Below, in pieces: positions 24,090 through 36,458 of a stretch of DNA of 64,000 nt. This DNA comes from Rhytidiadelphus loreus (Eukaryota; Streptophyta; Bryopsida; Hypnales; Hylocomiaceae). Below the pieces are notes generated by a model. The model saw only the letters and a program-made list of their open reading frames with translations. It was not told the origin of the DNA and searched no databases. The first letter of the stretch is position 1. Every line of letters begins with the position of its first letter. The stretch spans positions 46,232,760-46,296,759 of the forward strand of contig OX344762.1 of the NCBI GenBank assembly GCA_947034895.1, written 5' to 3'. The position numbers and the translations under genes are program-made.

Positions 24090-25440
24090 GTACTAAGAGA
24101 GTCACTCATTGGTTGGTTGGGAAGTTGCCATGTTGAGGACTTCCACTTCTTGTAGAAGCAAAAGGACTCCTTACGTTGGTTAATCCCTGAAGGTCGGAGA
24201 CTAAGTTTTTACCAAAAATGTTCTAAAACTGCCATTTCAAATACAAGTACCAAATTTTAGAAGAAAAACATTTTTGGACACATGTAACCATAGGTTCTTG
24301 TAGTACACTAGTTTGCAAAGATGTGAAAAAAATTCAAAATTTTCCCCCTTGTAGATTGCAAGATATTAGCATTTAAATTGATAAGATTCATTTTGGGGGC
24401 CCAACAAAAAACACAAGGCACTTGCACTTCACAAAGTCACATATGTATTTTAAATGTCCAAAATGGTGATAAATCTTTGGATTCATTCTTCAAGGCAAGT
24501 TGGCTACATGCTTGAAATTTTTTAGATCATTTGGAATTGCACAACATATAGGAAAAAAATAGTAAGTAGAAAGAAGTAGAGAATGATTCAAAACACTAAA
24601 TTGTTAAGAATTTAATTACAAATTTGAAAAATGCTAATACCAGCGGTTGTATTATAGTAATAAAAAATGTACATCGTATGCTTTAAAAAAATTCAAAAAA
24701 TACTAAAAGTTGAATTAAATAAAGGACTCCAAAGTTTACTTTAGAGTAGGAATTCCATAACTCCCTTCAAATTAGAACACTTCATAACTTTTATCTCATA
24801 AATCAAAATGGAATGATTCAAAGCTTTATATATATATAAAATCAATTTCAAATTTTTATTTTTGAAAAAAGTGAATTTTTAAGAAATTTTTGGACTGCCT
24901 ACCAAGGATTGAAAATTACATATCATGCAATAACCTTTGAACTATGTAGTCAAAAGTTATGAAAATTGTTGGGCTTTATAGCTAGTCCTCAAGCACAAAT
25001 TTTGTGAAAATTTCAAAGAAAAAAAAGAAAATTCCATTTGTAGTGAGCTACCTAAAATCGTTATGTTGTCAAAAAACGAAGTTTGGTCCTTTAGAGATTA
25101 ACAATGTTATGTTCTCATTGAGTCTTTTTAAAGCTTAGATAGGTTCATACTAACATTGTTAACGAGCCTAAACCATTATTTCTTAGAGGAAGATAATGCT
25201 TCTTGCTATGTGTGGGAGTGAACTTAGTTATAATTTCTAGAGAATCATTGACTAGTTGGAAAATTGCAATGCTAATGTCATTGGATGAATGGAAGGTTGC
25301 AAAAGAGTCATTGACTAGTTGGAAAGTTGCTATGTTGGGGACTCCTACTTCTTGTCAAAGCAAAAGGGATTCCCTAACATTGGTTAACAATATTATGCTT
25401 TTGTCGAGCTTTTTTAAGGCTTAGATAGGTTCATACATAA
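24090..25440 (+). repeat. Dispersed 'TCATTGACTAGTTGG' repeat, interrupted by a TTAA element
   Basis: The left piece (24,090-24,183) and right piece (25,098 onward) flank the TTAA element at 24,180-25,101. An uninterrupted copy of the same host repeat lies at 25,235-25,440 and reads straight through TTGGTTAACAAT. Related copies are at 26,440-26,595 (plus) and 56,640-56,930 (minus). Confidence 0.75.
24180..25101 (-). mobile_element. TTAA-flanked element, about 0.92 kb, with identifiable empty site
   Basis: Left end TTAATCCCTGAAGGTC, right end GGTCCTTTAGAGATTAA. The orientation is opposite to the copy at 49,351. The surrounding repeat exists without the insertion at 25,380-25,440, where a single TTAA stands at the junction. 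TTAA is therefore the exact, duplicated target. There is no open reading frame of note. Termini beginning CC inside TTAA resemble piggyBac elements; that assignment is inferred. Confidence 0.85.
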
Positions 25441-25505
25441 TATTATTACCCAACAACTATGGAGATTGGAATAATCCCATTTTGGATCCCTAGGATTGAA
25501 TTTAG

Positions 25506-26432
25506 TTTACCCCCTAAAAGATCAAACACCATTTTTTTGCAACATAGTGATTTTGGATAGCTCACTATGAACAAAAGTTTTTTTTTTCTTTGAAATTCTT
25601 ACACAAGATGTGTCAAAGGAGTAGCTTTAGGGCCTAACAATTTTCATAATTTTTGACTATATGTTTAAAAAGTTATTGTATGATATGTAATTTTCAACAA
25701 TCTTTGGGCAGCTCAAAAAATTCTTAAAAAATCAGTTTTTTAATAAATAAATCTTTTTAAATGGTTTTCTAGATTTATACATATGTGTAAAAGCTTTTAA
25801 TCGTTCTATTTTGATTAATGAGATGAAAGTTACGAAGAGTTTTAGTTTGTAGGTAGTTATAGAATCCGTACTCTAAAATAAACTTTGAAGTCCTTTATTT
25901 AACTCAAATTTTAAATATTTTTGAAAAAAAAACCCATTAGCTATAGATTGTTTATTACAACATTACAACCGTTGGGATTGTCATTTTTCAATTCCATAAC
26001 TAAATTCTTAACAATTAAGTATTGTGAATCATCCTCTATTTCTTTCTATTTAATATTCTTTTCCTATATGTTGTACAATTCTAAATGACTTGAAAATTTT
26101 CAAGCATGTAGCCAACTTGCTTTGAAGAATGAATCCAAAGAGTAACCACCATCTTGGACATTTTTTCATAACAATGTGACATTGTGAAGTGCAACTACCT
26201 TGTTTTTTGCGAGACCATTTAAAGGTTTTTTGTTGACTCAAACGTTAATATCTTGCAATCCATAGGGTGGAATTTTTGAAATTTTTTCCACATCTTCTCA
26301 AAACAATTTACTACAAGATCCTATGGTTACATGTGTCTAAATTTATTTTTTCTAAAATTTGCTACTCATACTAGAAATGGCAATTTTGGAATGGTTTTGG
26401 TGAAAACATAGTAAAAAAGCTTTAGAGGTTAA
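25506..26432 (+). mobile_element. TTAA-family element, about 0.93 kb
   Basis: Left end TTTACCCCCTAAAAGATC (diverged TTAA), right end GCTTTAGAGGTTAA. It is in the forward orientation relative to 49,351 and shares AGCTCACTATGAAC-type and AGAAATGGCAATTTTGGA blocks. It forms an inverted pair with the copy at 24,180-25,101. Non-coding. Confidence 0.7.
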
Positions 26433-26604
26433 TCTTTAAAGAGTCATTGGTTGGCTTGGAAGTTGCATCGCTAGTGTCATTCACTGACTAAGAAGTTGTA
26501 GAGAGTCATTGGAGGACTAGGAAGTTGCAACACTAAAGGGCTCTTGTTTTAGGGGGGGACAAAAGGCTCAACAAAAGGGACCCTCCAACGTTGGTTAGTA
26601 GAAC

Positions 26605-26882
26605 CATTAGATGATATTTGGGGCCTCTGGGAGACTGTTTCAAGCTTGTTCCCTTCACTATTCCCCCCGTAGTAAAGGCACGGTTAGCTGTAAAAAAAAA
26701 TTAAAATTAAAATTAAAATTCTTCAAATGAAAAAAAAAAGTTGAAAAAAATTAAATTGAGGAATGAGGTGGCAACCTCTCGGCCAAGTAGGACCGTTGCA
26801 GTGTCACTGTAGAAGTCACGTTCCCTAGTTATCACAACATTATAACTCGCGGTCTCCTGGAGGCCCCAAATTTCATGTAATG
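26605..26882. mobile_element. MITE-like element with CATTAGATG ends, copy 2
   Basis: Starts CATTAGATGATATTTGGGG and ends CCCCAAATTTCATGTAATG. Further inward GGCCTCTGGGAGAC pairs with GTCTCCTGGAGGCC. The core contains four TTAAAA-type units (26,700-26,722). The two halves together can fold into a long imperfect hairpin. No coding capacity. Confidence 0.7.
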
Positions 26883-27881
26883 TATATACAACTGAAGCCA
26901 TTTTTGAAAGGATGAAAGTGAAACTTTTAGCAAAGAAGTGCACTTCTATGATCTTTTTAAATTTTTTATTAGATGCCCAAATCAAAAGTTACAAGGCTCA
27001 AAAGTTTACAGCAACTTAGATAGTGTGCTAATGGAGTCATGCAAGCTGTAAATATTTTTTTATTAACTTTGAAAGCAAATATCTTGAAATCTATGAAGTT
27101 GAATCTAGATTGAATTATTTTCCACACATTCTCATAGTAGTATAGGTGAATAATGTTTGTAAAAAAAAATTTAATCATTTTTTTCCAATTTTCACTCAAT
27201 GCACTAAAATGGCAATTTTATAATGATTTTAGAACCATTTGCTCAAATTCAAGTATAATTGTATAAATTCAAGAGATTTTTTTCCCTTTTTTCTAGTTAA
27301 TTTATAGAAGAAAATATTTGTGTTGACCATTGGGATTTTGATTCTTCCAAAAAATAAGTTCCCAAAAAATATTTGAAATCTTGCTCATGTAATTGCTTTC
27401 TTTGGTGTGTGTTAGACACCTCCATTATCTTTGAAAATTGGCATGCAAATAACTAATATAACTACCTACCCAATGGTCTAATTTTCTAAAGTTTAATATT
27501 GTCTCTTTCTCTACAAAGTTGAGTCAAGCTATATTGAACCCTATTGGACAAGGCCAAAATTTTATTTTATTTTAACTTCAAACATTACAATCTTGATTTC
27601 TTTGCAGTCAAATGGTCTAAAAAAAAATTCTTCAAATTCCTACAACAGTTTAATTCAAATTTGTATAGTTGAAGTTTGAAAAATGTTTAATGTTTAAGGT
27701 GTGCTCAATGCACTTCAAAGTAGTAATTTTGGACACTTTTTATGAAAAATAGTCAAAGAACTTTAGGAGTTAAGGCACCCATAGGCAACTAATAGGCAAC
27801 TAATAGGCAACTAATCATAATTACTATTACAAAATAAAAACATTCTATCGGATCTTATTAGCAAGTGAAAGAAGATTCTAG

Positions 27882-28113
27882 CACTACAAGAGAAAGGGGT
27901 GTTTTAAGTATAGTCCTAGAGATAACATTTAAAGTAATGACCATTTTAGGAGATTTTCAGTAAGAATTTACAAGATATTTGTGTCTTTCTAGTAAAATTT
28001 TACTAGAAAGACATAAATATCTTGTAAATTCTTACTGAAAATCTCCTAAAATGGTCATTACTTTAAATGTTATCTCTAGGACTATACTTAAAACACCCCT
28101 TTCTTTTGTAGTG
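27882..28113. mobile_element. CACTA-type MITE, 232 bp, TAG target duplication
   Basis: Ends CACTACAAGAGAAAGGGGTG and CACCCCTTTCTTTTGTAGTG. The halves are nearly perfect inverted repeats around ATTTTACTAG. TAG occurs directly outside both ends. CACTACAAGA is the classical CACTA terminus in plants. A close copy lies at 36,061-36,301. No coding capacity. Confidence 0.95.
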
Positions 28114-28564
28114 TAGTGTACTTTGCATGCATCATTTGGATACAACAAGAATAAGTTATAAAATTGTAAAGTATAGCTTGTAGATGTGCCAAATATAATA
28201 TCCGATAATCAAGTTGACAAAAATTATTTTTGAAAAAATATGCTAGAAATTATGGACTATTAATTTTGTAATAAAAAATTCATAAAGAAAAAATGAGTTT
28301 TTCTATTGGATTTGTTAATAAAAAAAACAGATTAAGATTTTAGCCTTGCTTTGGATTTGAGTACTTTGAAGCAATTTTGAGCCAAAGAACATCAAATTAT
28401 TTTAGCGGTTAGAAAAGTTGTATAGAAAAAATGAATCTTTTACAAAAATGTGTAGACAATAGTCCCTATAACAATAGTCCCTATAACTTACCTTCTCCAC
28501 AATATGTTGAGGAAATCATTTGGGATTACATATAAAAAATTTCAACAAAAAATATTTCATATTC

Positions 28565-29121
28565 ATGCTCGAAAAGAATAGTAAGTAGAAAGAAATAGAG
28601 TATGATTTAAAATACCAAATTGTTAAGAATTTAGTTATAGAATTGAAAAATGCCAATCCCAATGGTTGTAATGTTGTAATAAACAATCTACATCTTGTGA
28701 ATTTTTTTGTTCCAAATATGTTGAAAATTGAGTTATAAAGGACTTTAAAGTTTATTCAAGAGTAGAGATTCCATAGTAATGCCTCCAACTGAGTAAAACT
28801 CTTCATAACTTTCCTCTTATTAATCAAAATGGATTGATTTGAAGCATTCCACATATATATAAATCTAGAAAACGAAGTTCAGATTTTTATTTCTTAAAAA
28901 TCATTTTTTTAATTGCCTCCAAGGCAATAGAAACTACATATTATACAATAACTTTTTAATCATGTAGTAAAAAGTTATTGGAAAATTGTTGCACCTTAAA
29001 GTTCTTCCTCAATTTGCATATTGTGTAAAATTTCAAAGGAAAAAATGAAAATTCCATTAGCAAATGGATGACCCAAAATGTCATGTCGCCAAAAAATGCT
29101 ACTTGGTCATGTAAAAGTTAA
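28565..29121 (-). mobile_element. Truncated TTAA-family element
   Basis: Matches the inner half of 24,180-25,101 in the same orientation: GAATAGTAAGTAGAAAGAA, CCAAATTGTTAAGAATTTAG, ATTCCATAG and CTTTCCTCTTATTAATCAAA. It ends TTGGTCATGTAAAAGTTAA. Its outer half is missing. Confidence 0.6.
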
Positions 29122-30285
29122 ACATCTACTAAATCACATTCGGCAACTTTAATTAATTATCTAGCATAGAATGTCAACTATGACCACCAATAATCACTAT
29201 ACCTAAAATGAGGTTATTTGTTTTCTTTTGTTTTTTTGTTAAAATGAAATCTCCAAGATTGTCTATCCCCTAGTCACATTCTTAGTATTGTCAAAAATCT
29301 CTTTGTTAGGAGGGGTGTACAGACTTTGTTTCATGGTGTTTGGACCTACAATGTGAAAGTTATTGAATTTCAAAGTTTGTATGAATTAAAAAATTAGAAA
29401 ATTACTCTTACTTTTATTTTGACTATGGTACAAGGCACATGGCACACTAGGAATAATTGACATTAGACTCTAGGTTTCTCTTTTTCATTTTTTATAAAGC
29501 ACCAAAGTGGTGAAATAAATTATTATAGCAGGGCTCCAAATTTCAACGGTATCTACATAGTAGATAGAAAATATCACACTAGCTGTACATATAACATGCC
29601 CATAATTTTGTTTTCAACTACAATTTAGTAATTTCATCCAAGATTTTTTTGATTTGAAGTTTTTGAAAAAAAACTTTACAATTTGTTGAGATTTTTTAGC
29701 CAAATTATTTTTCACTAGTACAATATGATATTATTATGCCAAAAAAACAAACCTTGTTAGACTCTCTTAGATTTTCATGTATTGATTGTGTACATATTGT
29801 ATCATAAATTTGTAGTTTTTAGTGTTGCTTTTTAGTCCAAATGCAGTTGTTTCAATGGGAGCAATGATGTTACAAGTACACATACCTTATATTGTAGCCG
29901 CAAAGCAAGGTTGATGGAATGATACTTCTAAAATGAATGCCATTTATTTTTGGAATTCACTTTTCCCCTTCCATTTTGTATAGAGGAGAAAAAAAGAATC
30001 ATATAAATATTTCTGTTGTTCTTATCCTCCCTTGAACATTTTTTCCAAAAATGAATAACTATTAAGCAAGATGTATGGACACTACCTTTGCATATGGTAT
30101 TGTACAAAAAGTTTTTTTCTAAGGGTCACTTTGTCTATGTTCATGTTAATGATTTCAATTGGGATTCAAAGTTTGAGGGCCTTTTATTTTCTTAGAAAAT
30201 TAAAAATGAGCCCTATTTTGTCATTAAATTACTTACTAATCGATCACATATCCAAGAATATTTATGCCTATTTTTGAGATTGGTA

Positions 30286-31228
30286 TTAACCTCTAAAGGA
30301 CCATTGTCCCTTCAGGGGACAAATGCGTTTTCGGGCAGGTACGTACGGGCTGAAATTTTCTCCTGATTTTTTGAAATTTTTTTTGGAGGTAGAAAAGTTG
30401 ATGGGCTTCGTGGGAGTATAATTTTTTTCAAAATCGATGCCCGGGAACAATAGTTATGACCAAATAAGCTCAAACAAGGGTCCGGCGGGCAGCTCGGGCA
30501 GCTAGAAAAAAATGGACAAAAATTTGAATTTTATTTTTGATATTATTTTTTCTCATAGATTATATTTTTGTCTATCCGGAAAGCTTTTATTCATTTCATT
30601 TGGATATGTTATGAGAAAGTTATGGACATTCTTGTTTTTCGGACAGTTGGAGCATCTTCTTGAAAAAAATAACTTGTAGGATTCATTTCTGAATGCAATT
30701 TTTCAAATTTATTTATTTATTTTTTTGTGCATGGTCTGATTTACTTGCTAGAACTATCTCACCATTGGGATTAGTGCATTTTAATTCCATCTAAAATATA
30801 TGAATATTTTAGATTTTCCTTCTATCTCATACCTACTTCTACTTAACAATTTTTTTAAGAATGATAATTTAATTTTTTTTTATAATTATTTTTTTACCTA
30901 GACTCTCAACTCAATTCTCCACTATAAAGATTTAAAGCTCAAAACTCTGTAGTGCAAAAATTTGAAGTTAAAAATGTTCAAAGTCAAAAAATCTAGTCCC
31001 GCAATGTGCTGAAAAACTTGTTTTTCCACTTTAAACGCAGATATCTTGCAATCTGAGCGGTCAAAAATTCTGAAATTTTTTCCACACACTCTCATACTAG
31101 TTAGGTGTAAGATCCTACGGTTAGACATGAAAAAAAACAATTTTTCAATTTTTTTTACTCCTTGCTACAGGTATGGCAGTTTTGAGTGTTTTCTAGCAGA
31201 AAAAAGGCCTTGGTCCTTTAGGGGTTAA
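30286..31228 (+). mobile_element. TTAA-flanked element, 0.94 kb, well-preserved ends
   Basis: Left TTAACCTCTAAAGGACC, right GGTCCTTTAGGGGTTAA. Overall length and the right-hand blocks (ATATCTTGCAATCTG, AGATCCTACGGTTAGACATG, GGCAGTTTTGAG) are shared with 49,351-50,281. No coding frame of note. Confidence 0.85.
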
Positions 31229-32437
31229 AGTACGCCAACCAATATTATATTTAGACTTTTCAATAAAATTCAAAATCATTAAATAAGACTTTATGCTTCC
31301 TAGATTTGAAATGCATAGAATTTTCTCTATGAACAATGGTTGATTTCTAGATAGGACAGTGATTCTGATAATGTTTCCATAAATAATTGAAGGATTAGAG
31401 ATTTTCAACAAACTACACCAGTTGAAGAATATGTGGCAAAAATTAAAATTGACAATGTGGATTGCAAGATATATGCATTTGAAGTGAAGAAAACCGTTTT
31501 TTGCACCTTACATGGCTAGATTTTAAGGCTTTGAATCTTCATAGCATAAAATTTTTGCACTATCAATATTGAATTAAGAATGCTACTTAGTCCTTTAGAG
31601 ATTAAGGTAGGCAAATGGATTACATTTATATAAATAATAGAACCATGTGTCTCTAGATTTTATAAAAAGATCAAAATCTATGAACACAATTTTTAGCTTC
31701 TAAAGTTCTATGACCAAATTAATATGTTGTATTCAAATTTTCACAGAAATGATCATTCCTAATGCAAAGAATGATTGAGTATTAAATAAAAGATATTAAT
31801 TTTTAATATCTCACCATAGACAAAATTTTAGTATGAGGGTGTGTAGGAAAAATTTCAAAATTACTAACTACATAGATAAGAAGATAATCATGTTTATATT
31901 GAGATAAAATCCCTTATGTTTACACCATGCTAGACTAGGTTATACATATTTGTATTGTAGTCATTAAATCATTAACAACTCTAAGATGGTTCATAACTTT
32001 CATATAAATTCGATAACAAGGATGTCTAATAACTTTTACATTGCATATCCAAATAGAATGAATAAAAACATTCCAAGTTATAAAGAGTATAATCTATAAG
32101 TCCCTCATTTTCTTCTTTTTACTTCACTCAAAAATTAATTAGTTTTTTTTCAGTTAGGCATCAATTTTCAAGTTAGGTGACATAACTCTTCTTATTGACT
32201 ACAAATTGAAATTACAATTACATCCCTCTAAAACTAATATATTTTCATGTCCTTTAAAATATTCCAAAATCACTCCAAAAATTGAGATTTTAGGGTATCT
32301 ATTTGCCCCACTAAATAAAGTCTAATGACTAAAGAGAACCGTTGAATTTAAGGAAGTCAACAATTTTAAAATGTTAAGGAATACTTGGATACCTTGAATC
32401 ACCTAAGAAACAATTGTATTTCTTTTGAAAATACCTT

Positions 32438-33389
32438 TTGGATGCACTTTGCATAGTAATGTTACATATTGTGTGCTCCTCTCCTCCCTGCTTCCAAAGA
32501 TTAGTTAGGGTGGTGATGGTTCTAAACTACAGAGTTATGAGTCTTGTACAAGACTTGCTTGCCATGATTGGAAGTATTGTAGAATTTGTTGGAGATAGGT
32601 TTAGAGTGTGCAAGGTGATTTTCTTGAGATAGAGATAGATATAACTCTCCAATCTTTTGGAAAATATGATGCAATGGATGGAAGAATGGAAAAATGATTG
32701 CTTTAAAAAGTATCAATCTTTGGCAATTGTCTAGACTTAGAACATGTGGAATTTGCTCAACGGAGATGTTGAATGACCACATTTCATTCCAATAATAGAT
32801 AGATTCCAACAATTCCAAAAAGATCTATGGATTAAGGGTTTCTTCTTGGCCAAGCAACTTAATGGATATAGTCTTTAGGAGTGTTGATGAATGGAGATTG
32901 AATAGCAAAATGATTCACTAAAGATTTGGTGCCTTAAAGATGCATTCTTTGGCAACTAGAAGTTAAAAGATTAAAAAAATTCTTGTTTGCAATGTCCTTA
33001 GGACAAAAATTGTCATTTGTGAAGCTAATGGATATCCCAACTAAGTACAAGCTCTAAAACTATTGACAAGGAATTCGATTTGTCTTTAGTTGACAAGGTT
33101 TAGATGGCATCAATGCCTCTCCAATGCATAATCTTTTTAGTAATACTGCAATTGTTGTTTGTCTTTTTGGCGCTTGATCATTCTTAGGAAGTCTAATTAA
33201 TATATCTATTGGTACAAATTGTAGCCATTTCAAGATTAGACAGATGCATATGGTGAAGGTCAGGCAAACAATGTAAGACCAATTGTGGGATCTCTTAGCA
33301 TTGACCTTTACTTGGCAACAACCCAATTCATCATGGTTGTTGTGCAAATGGAAATTGTTGTTGTAAATGCTTAAGGTCAAACAACTCAA
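32438..33389 (-). pseudogene. Coding-like remnant segments in the right arm
   Basis: Minus frames 32,522-32,818 and 33,060-33,389 match the plus frames of the left arm (SIYYWN, IEQIPHVLSLDNCQRLIL; MSCLTLSIY, HNWSYIVCLTFTICICLILKW). The right 33,060 frame is longer at its C-terminus because a stop in the left copy is absent. Family unknown; a chance open frame is possible. Confidence 0.25.
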
Positions 33390-35289
33390 TCATGCAACAC
33401 TCAATCTTGATCTCAACAATAAACCAAAGATTTTTTGACCTTCTATTAAAGAAACGGAAATGTTTATGTTACCATTTTCTATCTTTGTTCAAAATATAGA
33501 TGTATATGAAAGTAATTTATAAATCACTTCAATTAGAAATTACAAGATGTTCTACTACATGTCAAAACTTATATATATTGGTAATAAAATCTAAGTGATC
33601 ATAAGATAATGTATCATCACCTAAGTCCATACCCATGGAATATAGATATTTCTAGGGTGATCTTTACATTGTTTCAATGTTTTTCCAATAAATTGATCAT
33701 ATGCACTAAAAAATCCTTCATTTGGTCTTATTATAAAAAAGAAAGTATTCTACTATTTTTAACTCATGTATCTTTTAGAAGCATTGTTTTTTTACCATAA
33801 CTTTTGCATTGTAATTCTAAAGGATTCAATATTCATTGAGAAGGTACTCATAGCTTCTCTATATACAATGATTTTATCATATTTTTCAAAAAATATTTAA
33901 AACTTTGTTGAGAAAGTAAAGATACCATTCACTATCATTGTATCTTCCAAATATGAAATTCTTTGTATACAAATCCTTGGTTATTCATTCATCAACCTCG
34001 AGTCTCAAAGATGGACAAAATCTTTGAGGTTGCTATTCAAAGCATTGACAATAATATTGGATGGAATGGTGCATATAATCTATTTTCATACTCTCAGATC
34101 AATCTTTGATTGATTTGATGAACTCTTGCAATTTGTATGTTACGTCATTTTGTAGTAAAGAACAAATAAAGATCTAAACTTTGTTATGTTGTGTTCAAAT
34201 TAAATTAGAGTATTTTTGTAACCTTATATCAATTCATCATTGGAAACTAATACATCTAACTCTAAAGGAAATGATTTTGGATCTTGCTTGAAGTTTTAGA
34301 CTCTAAAGTTGGTAACTTAGCAACGTTCAAGTTGAGAGTATATTGCATTGTCAATTTTATGAAAGAGGAGCATTTCTATGAGCCAAAATATTAATCTACC
34401 CAAAGCTCTAAAACTAGGACGGCTACAAATTAGTATTCCAAACATTACTTCTTGAAAAGTGCAAAATTTGTGGAATCCCTTCAATATGACAAAATTGAAG
34501 ATCTTGGGGAGGGGGGGGGGATAACTTAGAATGTCCATAAAAAAACTCTTGCGAACAAAACTTTGCACCCCCTAAATACTTTTTGAATTTTAAATAAAAA
34601 TAAAAAAATAAAATATGAACATATTTTCCTACTTTGAAAGTTTATGTTTTGAATTATTGATATTTTTATTTGTTAATAATAATTAGTTATAAATTTTTGA
34701 AGTAAAAAGATACACTGTAGAATTGAAAAAAAACTTTCACACTCCTATATTATATAAGAAAAACATGTCTAAAAAATGAATAAAAAATTCTTAAAAATAA
34801 CTCTATTGAAAGCTCCTTTTTAATTTAATAGTGATTCAATGATCATCTAAATGTGTTCTCTATAATTATTTGAGTTGGAAAACATGCCATTTTAGTTCAT
34901 TTTCAACCTCTTCTAGAAATCATTTCATATTTTATTTGAGTTGGGAATTTTGGCAGTAGAAACCTATAATCATCATTAAAAAATGCTCAAAATTTTAGGT
35001 TGAAATTATAGTTGATTAGAAACCTTTTGTTCACATGTGGTTTGTTGTAGTAGAACTAGGTGTCCCCCAAGTTGAAGATCTATCTCAAACATACTAACTT
35101 TGTGCATATTGTATTTCCATATGAAGCAAGTATTAAATGAAAATAATCTAAAAATGAACAATACAATCTTACAATTGTAATAATATAACCAAGAATATAA
35201 CCTCAAAGGAGCTTATTCCTTGAACAATATCACTCACACATTCAATATGAAGATCATATATTTAATTCATAGTCTTATTGTTTTTGGAT

Positions 35290-35760
35290 TTTATAGTTCT
35301 TTCTTATCATTTGAAACTCTCAATTGAGTGTGCCTAAACAGGACTTTAAAATATCCAATTGTTGATGTGTAATTGGATATTTTGAAACAATGTTGACATT
35401 TAAGATATCATGAAATTAGAGATTGGTTATGTAAAGCATATCCTTTGCCTCTTGTGTTTGTGCATCTTGAGACCCTCAATTGAGCCTAATTTGAAGAAGT
35501 TAGACTATTGAAAGATCCAACAAGACTTTTGAAAGATCCAACCATCAATTTAATAGTTAGATACTACTCACAATACTCAAGATAATATGAAGCATATCCC
35601 TTATTCCTATCTTCCATGCCTCTTGACAGTCTCAATTAAAAGTGACTAAATAATGACTTTTAAAAGATCTAATGAGATTTTTTTAAAGTATTGTAATCGT
35701 TGTATATTTCAATGCTCAAGATAGTATGAAATTATTGACTAGTAATAGAAAGCATATACT
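35290..35760. repeat. Degenerate tandem repeat, right arm copy
   Basis: Inverted counterpart of 12,400-12,850, with recurring GATCCAAC(A/C), GACTTTTGAAAGATC and CAATTGAG motifs. It lies directly before the short frame starting 35,799/35,811. Confidence 0.6.
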
Positions 35761-35810
35761 TGCTCCTTCCTTTTGTGCTTGAGTAGATAATACCTCACAT
35801 GGACTCTCGC

Positions 35811-36086
35811 ATGGGCTCAACTTTTACGTCACCTCTTCCATACTTCTATCAATTTGAGGAATCCAACTTTTTGGATCTTAAGGAATCGAATGATAACTTT
35901 AACTTTGCCCACTCGACACGCACAAGATCAAATCGCATAGAGAGATCTCTTCCGTGCAAAACAATTCACCTTAAGCTTCTTGCCATCATCCAAGGCAATG
36001 TATATAAAGATCTAAGCACTCTATTGCTCTTGCCTGTACACTTTCGAAGACTTCATTGCTCACTACAAGAGAAAGGGGTGTTTTAA
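35811..36086 (+). CDS. Short ORF MGSTFTSP..., right copy, tail supplied by a MITE
   Basis: Counterpart of 12,098-12,337. The frame begins at Met 35,811 (or an upstream Met at 35,799) and keeps PYFYQFE, STRTRSNRIE and TIHLKLLAIIQGN. From 36,061 the frame runs into the CACTA MITE, so the last eight codons are transposon sequence. Whether it is translated is unknown. Confidence 0.25.
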   Translation: MGSTFTSPLPYFYQFEESNFLDLKESNDNFNFAHSTRTRSNRIERSLPCKTIHLKLLAIIQGNVYKDLSTLLLLPVHFRRLHCSLQEKGVF

Positions 36087-36301
36087 GTATAGTCCTAGAG
36101 ATAACATTTTAAGTAATGACCTTTTTAGGAGATTTTCAGTAAGAATTTACAAGATATTTGTGTCTTTCTACTAGAAAGACACAAATTTTACTAGAAAGAC
36201 ACAAATATCTTGTAAATTCTTACTGAAAATCTCCTAAAAAGGTCATTACTTAAAATGTTATCTCTAGGACTATACTTAAAACACCCCTTTCTCTTGTAGT
36301 G
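36061..36301. mobile_element. CACTA-type MITE, 241 bp, GCT target duplication
   Basis: Ends CACTACAAGAGAAAGGGGTG and CACCCCTTTCTCTTGTAGTG with GCT on both sides. The left arm reads straight through the matching site (CATTGCTATAG, near 12,085-12,095), giving a true empty site. A near copy is at 27,882-28,113. The loop has a short extra duplication of TACTAGAAAGACACAAAT. Confidence 0.96.
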
Positions 36302-36458
36302 GCTATAGCTAGGTTTGTCTTCACTTTATGACTTGTTAGAAAAGAGTTGAACTTGAATTCATGATTACAAAGCTTTTCTTAGGATGATGAAGAGCTCTTG
36401 AAAGTGTAGTTGTAGTTCTAAGACATATAGATATAGCCACAGCAACCTTGTTTAACCA

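Larger units (their letters stand above)
15866..31969. other. 16 kb spacer between the inverted arms
   Basis: Not shared between the two sides of the duplication. It holds an 89-bp tandem array, two CACTA MITEs, several copies of the TTAA element family, two further MITE families and a direct repeat around 21.6-21.96 kb. No gene with recognisable domains was found. The 21.2-23.1 kb part is richer in GC and has minus-strand frames of 94 and 130 codons (22,007-22,291 and 22,650-23,042), neither with a known domain. Confidence 0.6.
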
